Shown: positions 21,398 to 26,860 of the stretch, piece after piece
Layout: each line of letters opens with the position of its first letter
How positions within the stretch are numbered: position 1 is the first letter of the stretch
Virus record (IMG/VR): IMGVR_UViG_3300045962_000019
Location: 1-28,651 of that record
DNA length: 28,651 nucleotides
Strand: one strand, 5' to 3'
Origin: a virus
Notes under the pieces: generated by a model
What the model saw: the letters and a program-made list of their open reading frames with translations, nothing else
Told to the model about the DNA's origin: nothing
Database searches by the model: none
Made by a program: the position numbers and the translations under genes

Positions 21398-21959
21398 AGA
21401 CATAGTAGAAGAGGAAATGTGGGACCACTATAGTGAGTTACCAAATCCGATGTGGTATAAGTATAAAGAAGAAAAAGTTAGTTTATACGAGAGGTATAAG
21501 AATTCTAAAACTCAGGATGAGGAAGAGAAGATAGAAGTAATTAATGAAATCATTTCAACATACCCAAAGATTATAGATTACTTATATAATAGATTGGATA
21601 CTTGCTTTGGGGAACACACAGTATATTTGGTTCATATGAAAGTGAACGGTGAGGATATGTTAAAGGTGGGTTATACAAAGAATGATGTTGTAAGAAGATT
21701 CGGAGAGAAGAGATATGCGGGACAGAATACTTTAGACATTATAGAGGTTGTAAGAGACAATAAACTACAAGCCAAAGGAGCTGTAGACTTCGAGAAGAAG
21801 TTAAAGGATATGATGGTGGGATACCGTACAGAGTCTAACTTAACATTGCCAGGTAAGAATGAGTTTATGGATATTCAATATAAGGATGATATAGTAGAAA
21901 TGTACGATACGTTTTACGAACAATACAAAAACGTAGAAGGACTTAAATCCCCTAACTAA
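21390..21959 (+). CDS. GIY-YIG-type (T5orf172/MUG113-like) nuclease-like protein
   Basis: A 189-residue protein. After a helical N-terminal region (1-70) comes TVYLVHMKVNGEDMLKVGYT (77-96) with NDVVRRFGEKRYAG, IIEVVRDNKLQAKGAVDFEK. The two-stranded VYLV ... KVGYT unit, Arg102 and Glu135 match the layout of the T5orf172/MUG113 branch of the GIY-YIG superfamily. No DNA-binding motif is clear, so it may be a self-standing nuclease acting on host or mobile DNA. The start overlaps the preceding gene by eight bases (ATGAGTAA), showing coupling. Confidence 0.78.
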   Translation: MSKDIVEEEMWDHYSELPNPMWYKYKEEKVSLYERYKNSKTQDEEEKIEVINEIISTYPKIIDYLYNRLDTCFGEHTVYLVHMKVNGEDMLKVGYTKNDVVRRFGEKRYAGQNTLDIIEVVRDNKLQAKGAVDFEKKLKDMMVGYRTESNLTLPGKNEFMDIQYKDDIVEMYDTFYEQYKNVEGLKSPN

Positions 21960-21978
21960 ATATTAAATAGTGTTTTTC

Positions 21979-22170
21979 TCATCCGATTATTAATAGAATT
22001 AAAAGTAAAATAAAAAACCCTATACATGAAATGCCCAATAGTTTATTATTGCGATTAACCTGTATTTCACTTCTACCTTGCCAATCATTGGAATCCCATT
22101 CCTTTGTTCTCCCTTGATTAATCGAATATTTTTTAGACTTATCTTTTAATGTTTCTTCAGTATTTTCCAT
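21979..22170 (-). CDS. Tail-anchored small membrane protein, 63 residues
   Basis: A hydrophilic N-terminal 43 residues (MENTEETLKDKSKKYSINQG, DWQGRSEIQVNRNNK) is followed by one C-terminal hydrophobic segment, LLGISCIGFFILLLILLIIG. This layout predicts a protein anchored in the inner membrane by its C-terminus. No family is recognised. An AATTTATA sequence lies just before the ATG, a weak match to the late-type motif. Confidence 0.75.
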   Translation of the reverse strand: MENTEETLKDKSKKYSINQGRTKEWDSNDWQGRSEIQVNRNNKLLGISCIGFFILLLILLIIG

Positions 22171-22256
22171 AATTTATAAATTTTATTTTTTTCTGTTTCT
22201 AATTGTAAAAAAATTATTAATTGCTAACCATAAGGACACCGTTAAGGATAAGACAC

Positions 22257-22568
22257 CTAAATTATACCTCCAATTATATCTCTATCCTCCAAATGGGTGA
22301 AATCGTTTACGTCAAATTTATGGGGTTTTGTATTAATCAGTATACCTTTTTCTGTGTTAGTAAAACCTTCTACCATAACATTCATTTCATCTCCCCCATG
22401 AATAACATGAGATAACATTTGACCAATCTTAATAAAAGGACCTCCCGATGGGTCTATAAAATCATCTCCGGCTCTAATATATTCAAAATCACCTTCCCAT
22501 AATACATTACCGTCTTTTTGTTTAGTAAAGGTATAAACCCCACCATACCTATTTCTATATTTTAACAT
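22257..22568 (-). CDS. Unknown beta-rich protein, 103 residues
   Basis: YGGVYTFTKQKDGNVLWEGD, FEYIRAGDDFIDPSGGPFIK and GQMLSHVIHGGDEMNVMVEG: a series of strands with Gly/Asp turns and the motif FIDPSGGPFI, which I recall from unknown proteins in phages. No catalytic residues can be named. It follows the gene at 22580 by 11 bases. Confidence 0.8.
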   Translation of the reverse strand: MLKYRNRYGGVYTFTKQKDGNVLWEGDFEYIRAGDDFIDPSGGPFIKIGQMLSHVIHGGDEMNVMVEGFTNTEKGILINTKPHKFDVNDFTHLEDRDIIGGII

Positions 22569-22579
22569 ACCTTTTTACT

Positions 22580-22765
22580 TTAACCTAACATTTCAACTCT
22601 ACTTCGGATAATAGATAATTTCTGTTCTAAAAGTTTAACTTTATCTGTATCTTCCTTAGTTAAATCAAAATTATTCATTTTAATGACACCTATTTCATTA
22701 TTTATTTTATCGTAATCGTACATGTATCTTTCGTATAATCTAGCCTTTTCTTCGTTACTACTCAT
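22580..22765 (-). CDS. Helical coiled-coil protein, 61 residues
   Basis: MSSNEEKARLYERYMYDYDK is followed by a second helix (TDKVKLLEQKLSIIRSRVEM) with heptad-like hydrophobic residues. It is small, charged, soluble and of unknown function. A CATTTATA sequence 15 bases upstream is a one-mismatch version of the late-type motif. Confidence 0.72.
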   Translation of the reverse strand: MSSNEEKARLYERYMYDYDKINNEIGVIKMNNFDLTKEDTDKVKLLEQKLSIIRSRVEMLG

Positions 22766-22780
22766 AATATTTTTTGTTTA

Positions 22781-22788
22781 TATAAATG
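22781..22788 (-). promoter_or_regulatory. CATTTATA, variant of the late-type motif
   Basis: CATTTATATAAAC on the minus strand, 15 bases before the ATG at 22765. Confidence 0.35.
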
Positions 22789-22823
22789 TAGTTATTTTTT
22801 TAAAAATAAAAAGTTAAATACAA

Positions 22824-22850
22824 AAAAAAGAGGATAAATTTATCCTCTTT
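22824..22850 (-). terminator. Terminator after the 22902 gene
   Basis: Perfect palindrome AAAGAGGATAAA/TTTATCCTCTTT followed on the minus strand by eight T. Confidence 0.8.
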
Positions 22851-22901
22851 CTTCATTTTAGAATTTTCATTTCTACATTCCGGTATTTAAAACTATAAAG
22901 A

Positions 22902-23255
22902 TTACATAAACTCATCCTCATCCTCATACTCATCCACATCGTTATCACTTAAATACATATTTAAAATAGTCTCACCATATTCCATTTTAACTACATCATA
23001 TAGGTCATCATAAAAATCGGAATCAATATAATCATCTAATAGTTGTGATAAAAAGTTATCAGCAAACTCAAACTCATCACCATAATCACTAGGTGACATT
23101 TCACCCTGTACTTCAGAAAATTTTTGAGATAAAACTATTTTTTTAGCTAACTCATTAATATCTAACTCTCCGTCGTCGGTATATTGTTCGTCTAACTTAT
23201 ATTTTCCTCTAATATCACGTCTCTCTTGTTCTGTTATTGTAAATTTCATGCCCAT
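22902..23255 (-). CDS. Acidic protein with the recurring N-terminal segment, 117 residues
   Basis: MGMKFTITEQERRDIRGKYK, LDEQ is one of the clearest copies of the N-terminal segment (ITEQExxxIxxxYxLxEQ). The remaining ~90 residues are extremely acidic (YGDEFEFADNFLSQLLDDYI, YEDEDEFM) and helical. The start may be Met1 or Met3. A TATTTATT motif lies 17 bases upstream and a terminator downstream, so it is a single-gene unit. The acidic body could mimic DNA or be a core/scaffold-type protein; this is inference. Confidence 0.82.
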   Translation of the reverse strand: MGMKFTITEQERRDIRGKYKLDEQYTDDGELDINELAKKIVLSQKFSEVQGEMSPSDYGDEFEFADNFLSQLLDDYIDSDFYDDLYDVVKMEYGETILNMYLSDNDVDEYEDEDEFM

Positions 23256-23272
23256 ATCTAAATTGTTTTTAT

Positions 23273-23280
23273 AATAAATA
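23273..23280 (-). promoter_or_regulatory. TATTTATT late-type motif
   Basis: TATATTTATTATAAAAAC on the minus strand, 17 bases before the ATG at 23255. Confidence 0.45.
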
Positions 23281-23298
23281 TAATAAGTTTATAAAAAA

Positions 23299-23634
23299 TT
23301 ATATTTGAACCGTTTTATTCGTATAAACTCTCTTATAGACAGTATTGATATTATCGAGTATCTGATTTGAGGTAATATTATCCTGAGTTAAGTATAAAGT
23401 TAGTTTATCATCCAAATAACTTATTTTAAATTTATTACTTAAATCTTTAGTTATTACAATATACGTCTTACCTGACCAATTTACACCTAAGAATAAACCT
23501 TTTCCCGAACAATTATATAATTCTGTAACATTCCAAGTTCGGTATATGTTTTTATCACTCGTTAATCCTTTAATTATCGAACCAGTGTCGAAATCCTCAT
23601 TAAATAAGTAATCTATTTTTCTTGTGTCTATCAT
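23299..23634 (-). CDS. Unknown beta-rich protein, 111 residues
   Basis: A short acidic N-terminus (MIDTRKIDYLFNEDFDTGSI) is followed by many strands (GLFLGVNWSGKTYIVITKDL; FKISYLDDKLTLYLTQDN) and a C-terminal helix/strand. No family is recognised; VNWSGKT is not a P-loop because the Gly pattern is wrong. It is preceded by a clear Bacteroidota-type promoter, unlike its neighbours with the TATTTATA motif, so it may be expressed at another time. Confidence 0.78.
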   Translation of the reverse strand: MIDTRKIDYLFNEDFDTGSIIKGLTSDKNIYRTWNVTELYNCSGKGLFLGVNWSGKTYIVITKDLSNKFKISYLDDKLTLYLTQDNITSNQILDNINTVYKRVYTNKTVQI

Positions 23635-23659
23635 ATTTTATTTGATTTTAATTATATTA

Positions 23660-23694
23660 CAAATATACTTAATCTATATTAAAAACCAAATAAT
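23660..23694 (-). promoter_or_regulatory. Bacteroidota-type promoter TTTG-N19-TATATTTG
   Basis: TATATTTG at 23667-23660, with TTTG 19 bases upstream on the minus strand, 25 bases before the ATG at 23634. Confidence 0.65.
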
Positions 23695-23718
23695 TTTACT
23701 ATTTTTTAAGTGGTAATG

Positions 23719-24093
23719 TTAATCGAAACGTACCTTTTCATCGTTAACAATCATTTCTCGAACTTCTAAACCGGTTTTTTTCTCAAACCAATCTTTAAAA
23801 ACCGGAATCCAAACATTGTTATATAAACTATTAAGTTCTTCGGAGAAGTGTGTGTCCACTTTTAAGTGATACATGTAGTCATAACCGTCCCATTCACCGT
23901 AATAAGTACAAAATGTACGATTATTATTGTCAAAATCGAATGAACCATACTTATCAACCTCACTATTGAAATATCTACGTGCATCAAGGGGTGAATCTAT
24001 GTTAAACAGATGGAAAGAATCCATATCATAATGTTTATCTAAATATTTGGTTATAATATCCCTAATTTTGGATTCTGTAATGATTATTTTCAT
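23719..24093 (-). CDS. Small alpha/beta protein with the recurring N-terminal segment, 124 residues
   Basis: The first ~22 residues, MKIIITESKIRDIITKYLDK, are a clear copy of the N-terminal segment. The body contains RTFCTYYGEWDGYDYMYHLK strands, a helix (NNVWIPVFKDWFEKKTG) and the last strand LEVREMIVNDEKV, the same order as 15576 and 15890. A TATTTATA motif is three bases before the ATG. Function is unknown; it links the two protein groups discussed in the findings. Confidence 0.8.
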   Translation of the reverse strand: MKIIITESKIRDIITKYLDKHYDMDSFHLFNIDSPLDARRYFNSEVDKYGSFDFDNNNRTFCTYYGEWDGYDYMYHLKVDTHFSEELNSLYNNVWIPVFKDWFEKKTGLEVREMIVNDEKVRFD

Positions 24094-24096
24094 ATA

Positions 24097-24104
24097 TATA
24101 AATA
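24097..24104 (-). promoter_or_regulatory. TATTTATA late-type motif
   Basis: CATATTTATATATATG: the motif ends three bases before the ATG at 24093. Confidence 0.4.
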
Positions 24105-24114
24105 TGTTGTGATT

Positions 24115-24148
24115 AAAAAAACCCTAACAAATTAATGAAAGGGTTTTT
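24115..24148 (-). terminator. Terminator after the 24175 gene
   Basis: AAAAACCCT/AGGGTTTTT hairpin (14-base loop) with a T run on the minus strand. Confidence 0.75.
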
Positions 24149-24174
24149 ATATAAAATAGTTTTTTTTATACCGT

Positions 24175-24495
24175 TTACTTAGTCAAATACGAGTTATTAT
24201 CAGGTTGATTTTTTTTGTAGTAAAATTTATCGTAAAAAGGGAATTTAATTGTCTTATCCCCACACTTACATTCACCTTTATCAAGTAACATTTTCATTTG
24301 TGTAGGTGTAATCGTGATAGATTCTGTTTCCTCGTTTATTGTTTTTTCATTTTCGATAATAAATGTATTAACATCCCCACGTTTTTTATTTAAAAGTTTT
24401 GAGAAATTATCACTATCAATTCTAATTCCACCAACGTGTTGTTCTAAAATTGAATTTTTGTCTTCTTGACTAATATCGTTTAATAAATGTTTCAT
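24175..24495 (-). CDS. Protein with the recurring N-terminal segment and a CxC motif, 106 residues
   Basis: MKHLLNDISQEDKNSILEQH, then VGG: SQEDKNSILEQH lines up with NENEKRHILEMH of the lysozyme. The body is hydrophilic (KLLNKKRGDVNTFIIENEKT; ITITPTQMKMLLDKGECKCG), with Cys-Lys-Cys near residue 77 and a Lys/Tyr-rich end. No family is recognised. Both a TATTTATA motif and a TTGACG-N16-TATAAT pair lie upstream, and a terminator downstream. Confidence 0.8.
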   Translation of the reverse strand: MKHLLNDISQEDKNSILEQHVGGIRIDSDNFSKLLNKKRGDVNTFIIENEKTINEETESITITPTQMKMLLDKGECKCGDKTIKFPFYDKFYYKKNQPDNNSYLTK

Positions 24496-24512
24496 AATTG
24501 AATTGTTTTATA

Positions 24513-24520
24513 TATAAATA
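24513..24520 (-). promoter_or_regulatory. TATTTATA late-type motif
   Basis: TATATTTATATATAAAAC on the minus strand, 17 bases before the ATG at 24495. Confidence 0.5.
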
Positions 24521-24559
24521 TACCATAACTAAAAAAGAACCGAGTAACCGTAAAATTAT

Positions 24560-24587
24560 ATTATAATAACCACTCATTATTCGTCAA
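24560..24587 (-). promoter_or_regulatory. sigma70-like pair TTGACG-N16-TATAAT
   Basis: TTGACG at 24587-24582 and TATAAT at 24565-24560 on the minus strand, reading toward 24495. It lies in a 209-bp gap (24496-24704) where I see no gene. Confidence 0.35.
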
Positions 24588-24704
24588 TTTTATATAATAT
24601 TTCCTTTAAACAATTAATAAGCATATTTATCGTTAGTAAAATGGATAGTCAAATTGAGTACCCATTTTTCGTTTTATACGGATAATTAATTAAAAAAGTA
24701 CGTT

Positions 24705-24917
24705 ATGGAAGATGATAAGAAACAAAAAATAGATATTCTTAATAATCAAATAAACGTTTTAAATAAGGAAAAACAAACGTTACAGGATAACTGTAAACAC
24801 GAAAAAAAAAGGGTTAAGTTTGAAAATGGTACAAATACAATGAAAACATATTGTGAAATATGTGGTAAAGAATTAGGGTACCCAACAAAGGAAGAAGTGG
24901 ATGAGTTTTTAAAGTAA
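24705..24917 (+). CDS. Coiled-coil plus zinc-ribbon-like protein, 70 residues
   Basis: The N-terminal half is a helix with heptad spacing (IDILNNQINVLNKEKQTLQD). The C-terminal half has CKHEKKRVKF and TYCEICGKELGYP: Cys-x-His and Cys-x-x-Cys spaced ~20 apart, as in a small zinc ribbon. It is probably a nucleic-acid or protein-binding adaptor. It ends two bases before the convergent stop of the next gene, with no terminator visible between them. Confidence 0.78.
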   Translation: MEDDKKQKIDILNNQINVLNKEKQTLQDNCKHEKKRVKFENGTNTMKTYCEICGKELGYPTKEEVDEFLK

Positions 24918-24919
24918 TT

Positions 24920-25288
24920 TCACTCTTCCGTCGATTCTAAACTCTGAATATACTTAAATCTTTCAATTTCATCACTAATTGAGTCTTGTTTAGTGTATAA
25001 ATAAAGTTTATTATTAACCACTTCGTAATATAAAATATTATTAACACTATCTAATGAGGTTAAATCAATTTCATAGTGTTTAATTGTGTCTGTTACAACT
25101 ACATTACTCAACTTTTCAAGTTTATCCCCCACAACAATGTATTTTACAGTAAAAATTTCTGTGAGTTTATACGGTGATACAAGTGCAAAACACGTAAAAG
25201 TAATAACTACCACCGAAAATATAGATACAAATACAGGTGATTTAAATTTATCCTTAATTATTTTTAATAAATTTTTAATTTTTAACAT
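24920..25288 (-). CDS. Membrane-anchored protein with periplasmic domain, 122 residues
   Basis: A basic N-terminus (MLKIKNLLKIIKDKFKS) precedes one hydrophobic segment (PVFVSIFSVVVITFTCFALV, ~18-37), then ~85 soluble residues with strands and a helix (NVVVTDTIKHYEIDLTSLDS; LYYEVVNNKLYLYTKQDS). The positive-inside pattern puts the C-terminal part outside. A spanin-type role in lysis is possible but not supported by a specific motif. It has a TTGACA-N17-TATTTT promoter. Confidence 0.78.
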   Translation of the reverse strand: MLKIKNLLKIIKDKFKSPVFVSIFSVVVITFTCFALVSPYKLTEIFTVKYIVVGDKLEKLSNVVVTDTIKHYEIDLTSLDSVNNILYYEVVNNKLYLYTKQDSISDEIERFKYIQSLESTEE

Positions 25289-25308
25289 AATTGATATTAT
25301 TTAGAGTA

Positions 25309-25337
25309 AAAATAACCATAAAATAATTTAATGTCAA
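25309..25337 (-). promoter_or_regulatory. sigma70-like promoter TTGACA-N17-TATTTT
   Basis: TTGACA at 25337-25332 and TATTTT at 25314-25309 on the minus strand, 20 bases before the ATG at 25288; same spacing as the dnaK and FKBP promoters. Confidence 0.45.
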
Positions 25338-25350
25338 CCACATAACCATA

Positions 25351-25380
25351 AAAAAAACCCTCACATATATGTAAGGGTTT
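25351..25380 (-). terminator. Terminator after the CDGSH-like gene
   Basis: AAACCCT(C)ACAT/ATGT(A)AGGGTTT hairpin with a T run on the minus strand, five bases past the stop of the 25386 gene. Confidence 0.75.
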
Positions 25381-25385
25381 TCTTT

Positions 25386-25469
25386 TTACTTAAGGTGTGA
25401 ACCATCACAACAACCATTAGGGTCATTTGTTTGTCCACACCCACATTGTGGTCTGTCAGTCTTTTTCAT
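25386..25469 (-). CDS. 27-residue CDGSH iron-sulfur-like peptide
   Basis: ATG at 25469, stop at 25388-25386. Product MKKTDRPQCGCGQTNDPNGC, CDGSHLK. It contains the CDGSH signature C-x-C-x-x-T...P...C-D-G-S-H: two Cys (9 and 11), Thr, Pro, Cys21 and His25, the three-Cys/one-His set that holds a [2Fe-2S] cluster, with one extra residue (Gly-Cys) before CDGSH. Known CDGSH proteins are larger (~40 residues per motif) and dimeric or tandem. It has its own terminator, and a large hairpin lies upstream. It may act in redox or iron-sulfur signalling, or be a minimal domain that dimerises. Confidence 0.7.
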   Translation of the reverse strand: MKKTDRPQCGCGQTNDPNGCCDGSHLK

Positions 25470-25520
25470 AGCTTTTTTTTTATTATTATAGTTTATTTTT
25501 TTAAATATTATATAGTAAAT

Positions 25521-25577
25521 GCGTGAAAAACCCAACATTAATTGAATATTTTAAGGTTAATGTTGGTTTTTTCATGC
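25521..25577. terminator. Long inverted repeat, probable bidirectional terminator
   Basis: A 21-base stem GCGTGAAAAACCCAACATTA... pairs with its near-perfect complement at 25557-25577 (two mismatches), with a 15-base loop and T/A runs inside the stem. It lies between the 25613 gene stop and the CDGSH gene start. Confidence 0.65.
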
Positions 25578-25612
25578 AAATTTAAAAAGTGAGTTCTTTA
25601 ACGGTTTATTTA

Positions 25613-25948
25613 TTATCCGTTAATAACGGAATTTTTGGATTTATCTAATTGTCTATAAATTTCTGAGATATGTTCACTCATTGAGTTTACTGACTTATCT
25701 ACTCTACTATCAATATGACGATAGAGTTCATTTACACTGTTCTCATTTTGAGTATGTAGTTCACCTACATGGTTATAGAGTTCAGTTCGAGTATTTTCAG
25801 ACTCGTGATACTGATTTTCGATTACTCGATTCAGTTGGTTTATTTCCTCTTTTAAGGACTTTGTTTTCATAATGTTCACAAACGTACCCACAACCATCAT
25901 TAATATAATGACCGCACATACACCTAAAATAAATGATGTTATTTCCAT
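25613..25948 (-). CDS. Membrane-anchored coiled-coil protein, 111 residues
   Basis: An N-terminal hydrophobic segment (ITSFILGVCAVIILMMVVGT, ~3-25) is followed by a long, regular coiled coil with repeating ELY/IY units (ENTRTELYNHVGELHTQNEN; SVNELYRHIDSRVDKS; SEHISEIYRQLDKS). It has the shape of an i-spanin or of a membrane-bound coiled-coil adaptor, but no family is recognised. TTGACA lies 29 bases before the ATG without a clear -10. Confidence 0.8.
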   Translation of the reverse strand: MEITSFILGVCAVIILMMVVGTFVNIMKTKSLKEEINQLNRVIENQYHESENTRTELYNHVGELHTQNENSVNELYRHIDSRVDKSVNSMSEHISEIYRQLDKSKNSVING

Positions 25949-25994
25949 AATTTCTGTTTTTTTAATTTAATTTTTATGTCAAAGAACTCACTTG

Positions 25995-26068
25995 TGGACC
26001 TTGATGGACTCGAACCATCGACCTACGCATTATGAGTGCGGTGCTCTAACCAACTGAGCTAAAAGTCC
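25995..26068 (-). tRNA. tRNA-Met (anticodon CAT)
   Basis: Acceptor GGACTTT pairs with AAGGTCC (one G-T), anticodon loop CTCATAA, T arm GATGG-TTCGAGT-CCATC, discriminator A. No CCA is encoded. A CAT anticodon can also be tRNA-Ile2 if lysidine-modified; the sequence alone does not decide. Confidence 0.93.
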
Positions 26069-26071
26069 TAA

Positions 26072-26148
26072 TGGTGAACCCGGTAGGATTCGAACCTACG
26101 ACCGTCTCCTTAGAAGGGAGATGCTCTATCCATCTGAGCTACGAGTCC
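26072..26148 (-). tRNA. tRNA-Arg (anticodon TCT)
   Basis: Acceptor GGACTCG/CGGGTTC, anticodon loop CTTCTAA, T arm GTAGG-TTCGAAT-CCTAC; CCA is encoded at the 3' end (included in the coordinates). It reads AGA/AGG, in line with an AT-rich genome. Confidence 0.94.
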
Positions 26149-26152
26149 ATTG

Positions 26153-26224
26153 TACTCCGTAGGAGAATCGAACTCCTATTTTTAGGATGAAAACCTAATG
26201 TCCTAACCGTTAGACGAACGGAGC
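26153..26224 (-). tRNA. tRNA-Glu (anticodon TTC)
   Basis: Acceptor GCTCCGT/ACGGAGT, D-arm GTCTAACGGTTAGGAC typical of tRNA-Glu, anticodon loop TTTTCAT, T arm AGGAG-TTCGATT-CTCCT, discriminator A. CCA is not encoded. Confidence 0.94.
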
Positions 26225-26352
26225 AAATAAGAGAGGGTTCGGGTCTTTCAAGGTTTCTGATAAATGATTTGTTTACGCTCTGACTACTCTAAACCCTTTT
26301 TCGTCATTTTAACACCATCATCTATTACAGCTTCACTGTCTCTCTTGTAGTA
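26225..26352 (-). other. Leader of the Glu-Arg-Met tRNA transcript, no gene seen
   Basis: Between the -7 element at 26360-26353 and tRNA-Glu. It has GGGTTTAGAG... and ...GAACCC halves that can pair over a ~60-base span, but no tRNA fold or open frame could be supported. Confidence 0.35.
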
Positions 26353-26360
26353 CAAATATA
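26353..26360 (-). promoter_or_regulatory. Bacteroidota -7 element TATATTTG, tRNA cluster promoter
   Basis: TATATTTG on the minus strand about 130 bases before tRNA-Glu; no clear TTTG -33 box. Confidence 0.5.
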
Positions 26361-26388
26361 CATTATATTTTCTGTAATATAAAGTTAT

Positions 26389-26745
26389 TTAATTATATAA
26401 ACTGGCAATGTGTTCATTTACTCCGTAATCAAGTAGAATGTATTTATTACCATCTATACCCCAATTTTTAGAATTGTGAAGGTCGCAGTTATCGAAATCA
26501 AACTCATGAATTAATGATTTGATTTCTTTTACCTTTGTAAATGGTATTGATGAAACGACATTATATCTCTTCTGACAGACAACACCCATCCACATCCATT
26601 TCAACTCACCCAACAAAGCCACATTATTGTACTTATCCCAAATCTTCTTTTCATTAAGTCCTTGTAAATATCCTTTTCTACTTACCGGAATCTTGATAAC
26701 TACATTCCTTAGAATGAGCACCAATCTTGTTGAGTATTTAATCAT
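26389..26745 (-). CDS. Minimal protein-kinase-like protein, 118 residues
   Basis: I chose the ATG at 26745, 12 bases after tRNA-Leu; an in-frame ATG at 26793 lies inside the tRNA. The motif order is that of protein kinases, compressed: Lys18 in NVVIKIPVS (beta-3 Lys), Glu32 in LNEKKIW (helix C), a hinge-like LKWMWMGVV, catalytic loop CDLHNSKNWG (Asp88, His90, Asn91/94) and YILLDYG (Asp106, a DYG version of DFG). No activation loop or C-lobe helices follow, so it could be a pseudokinase or a small APH-like enzyme. From memory, similar short proteins occur in marine phages. Confidence 0.7.
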   Translation of the reverse strand: MIKYSTRLVLILRNVVIKIPVSRKGYLQGLNEKKIWDKYNNVALLGELKWMWMGVVCQKRYNVVSSIPFTKVKEIKSLIHEFDFDNCDLHNSKNWGIDGNKYILLDYGVNEHIASLYN

Positions 26746-26757
26746 ATCTTTCTTATT

Positions 26758-26846
26758 TGGTACCTCGGGCCGGGGTCGAACCGGCACGGACATTATTGTC
26801 CACAGGATTTTAAGTCCGGCGTGTCTACCAATTCCACCACCGAGGC
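26758..26846 (-). tRNA. tRNA-Leu (anticodon TAA)
   Basis: Acceptor GCCTCGG/CCGAGGT, anticodon loop CTTAAAA, long class-II variable arm (TGGACAATAATGTCC), T arm GCCGG-TTCGACC-CCGGC, discriminator A and encoded CCA (included). It reads TTA, the commonest Leu codon here. Confidence 0.95.
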
Positions 26847-26860
26847 TTAACTTAAAAAAG

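Noticed and set aside
23299-23634. P-loop in VNWSGKT of the 111-residue protein
   Set aside because: The spacing GxxxxGK(S/T) is not met, and the surrounding sequence is beta-rich without a following helix.
24496-24704. A small gene in the 209-bp gap
   Set aside because: No frame of useful length with a sensible start; only promoter-like sequences are visible.
26225-26352. A fifth tRNA gene upstream of tRNA-Glu
   Set aside because: GGGTTCGGGTC looks like a T loop on the plus strand, but no acceptor or anticodon arm can be formed around it.
26746-26793. Upstream ATG at 26793 for the kinase-like gene
   Set aside because: It lies inside tRNA-Leu; the ATG at 26745 starts just after the tRNA and the kinase motifs begin after it.
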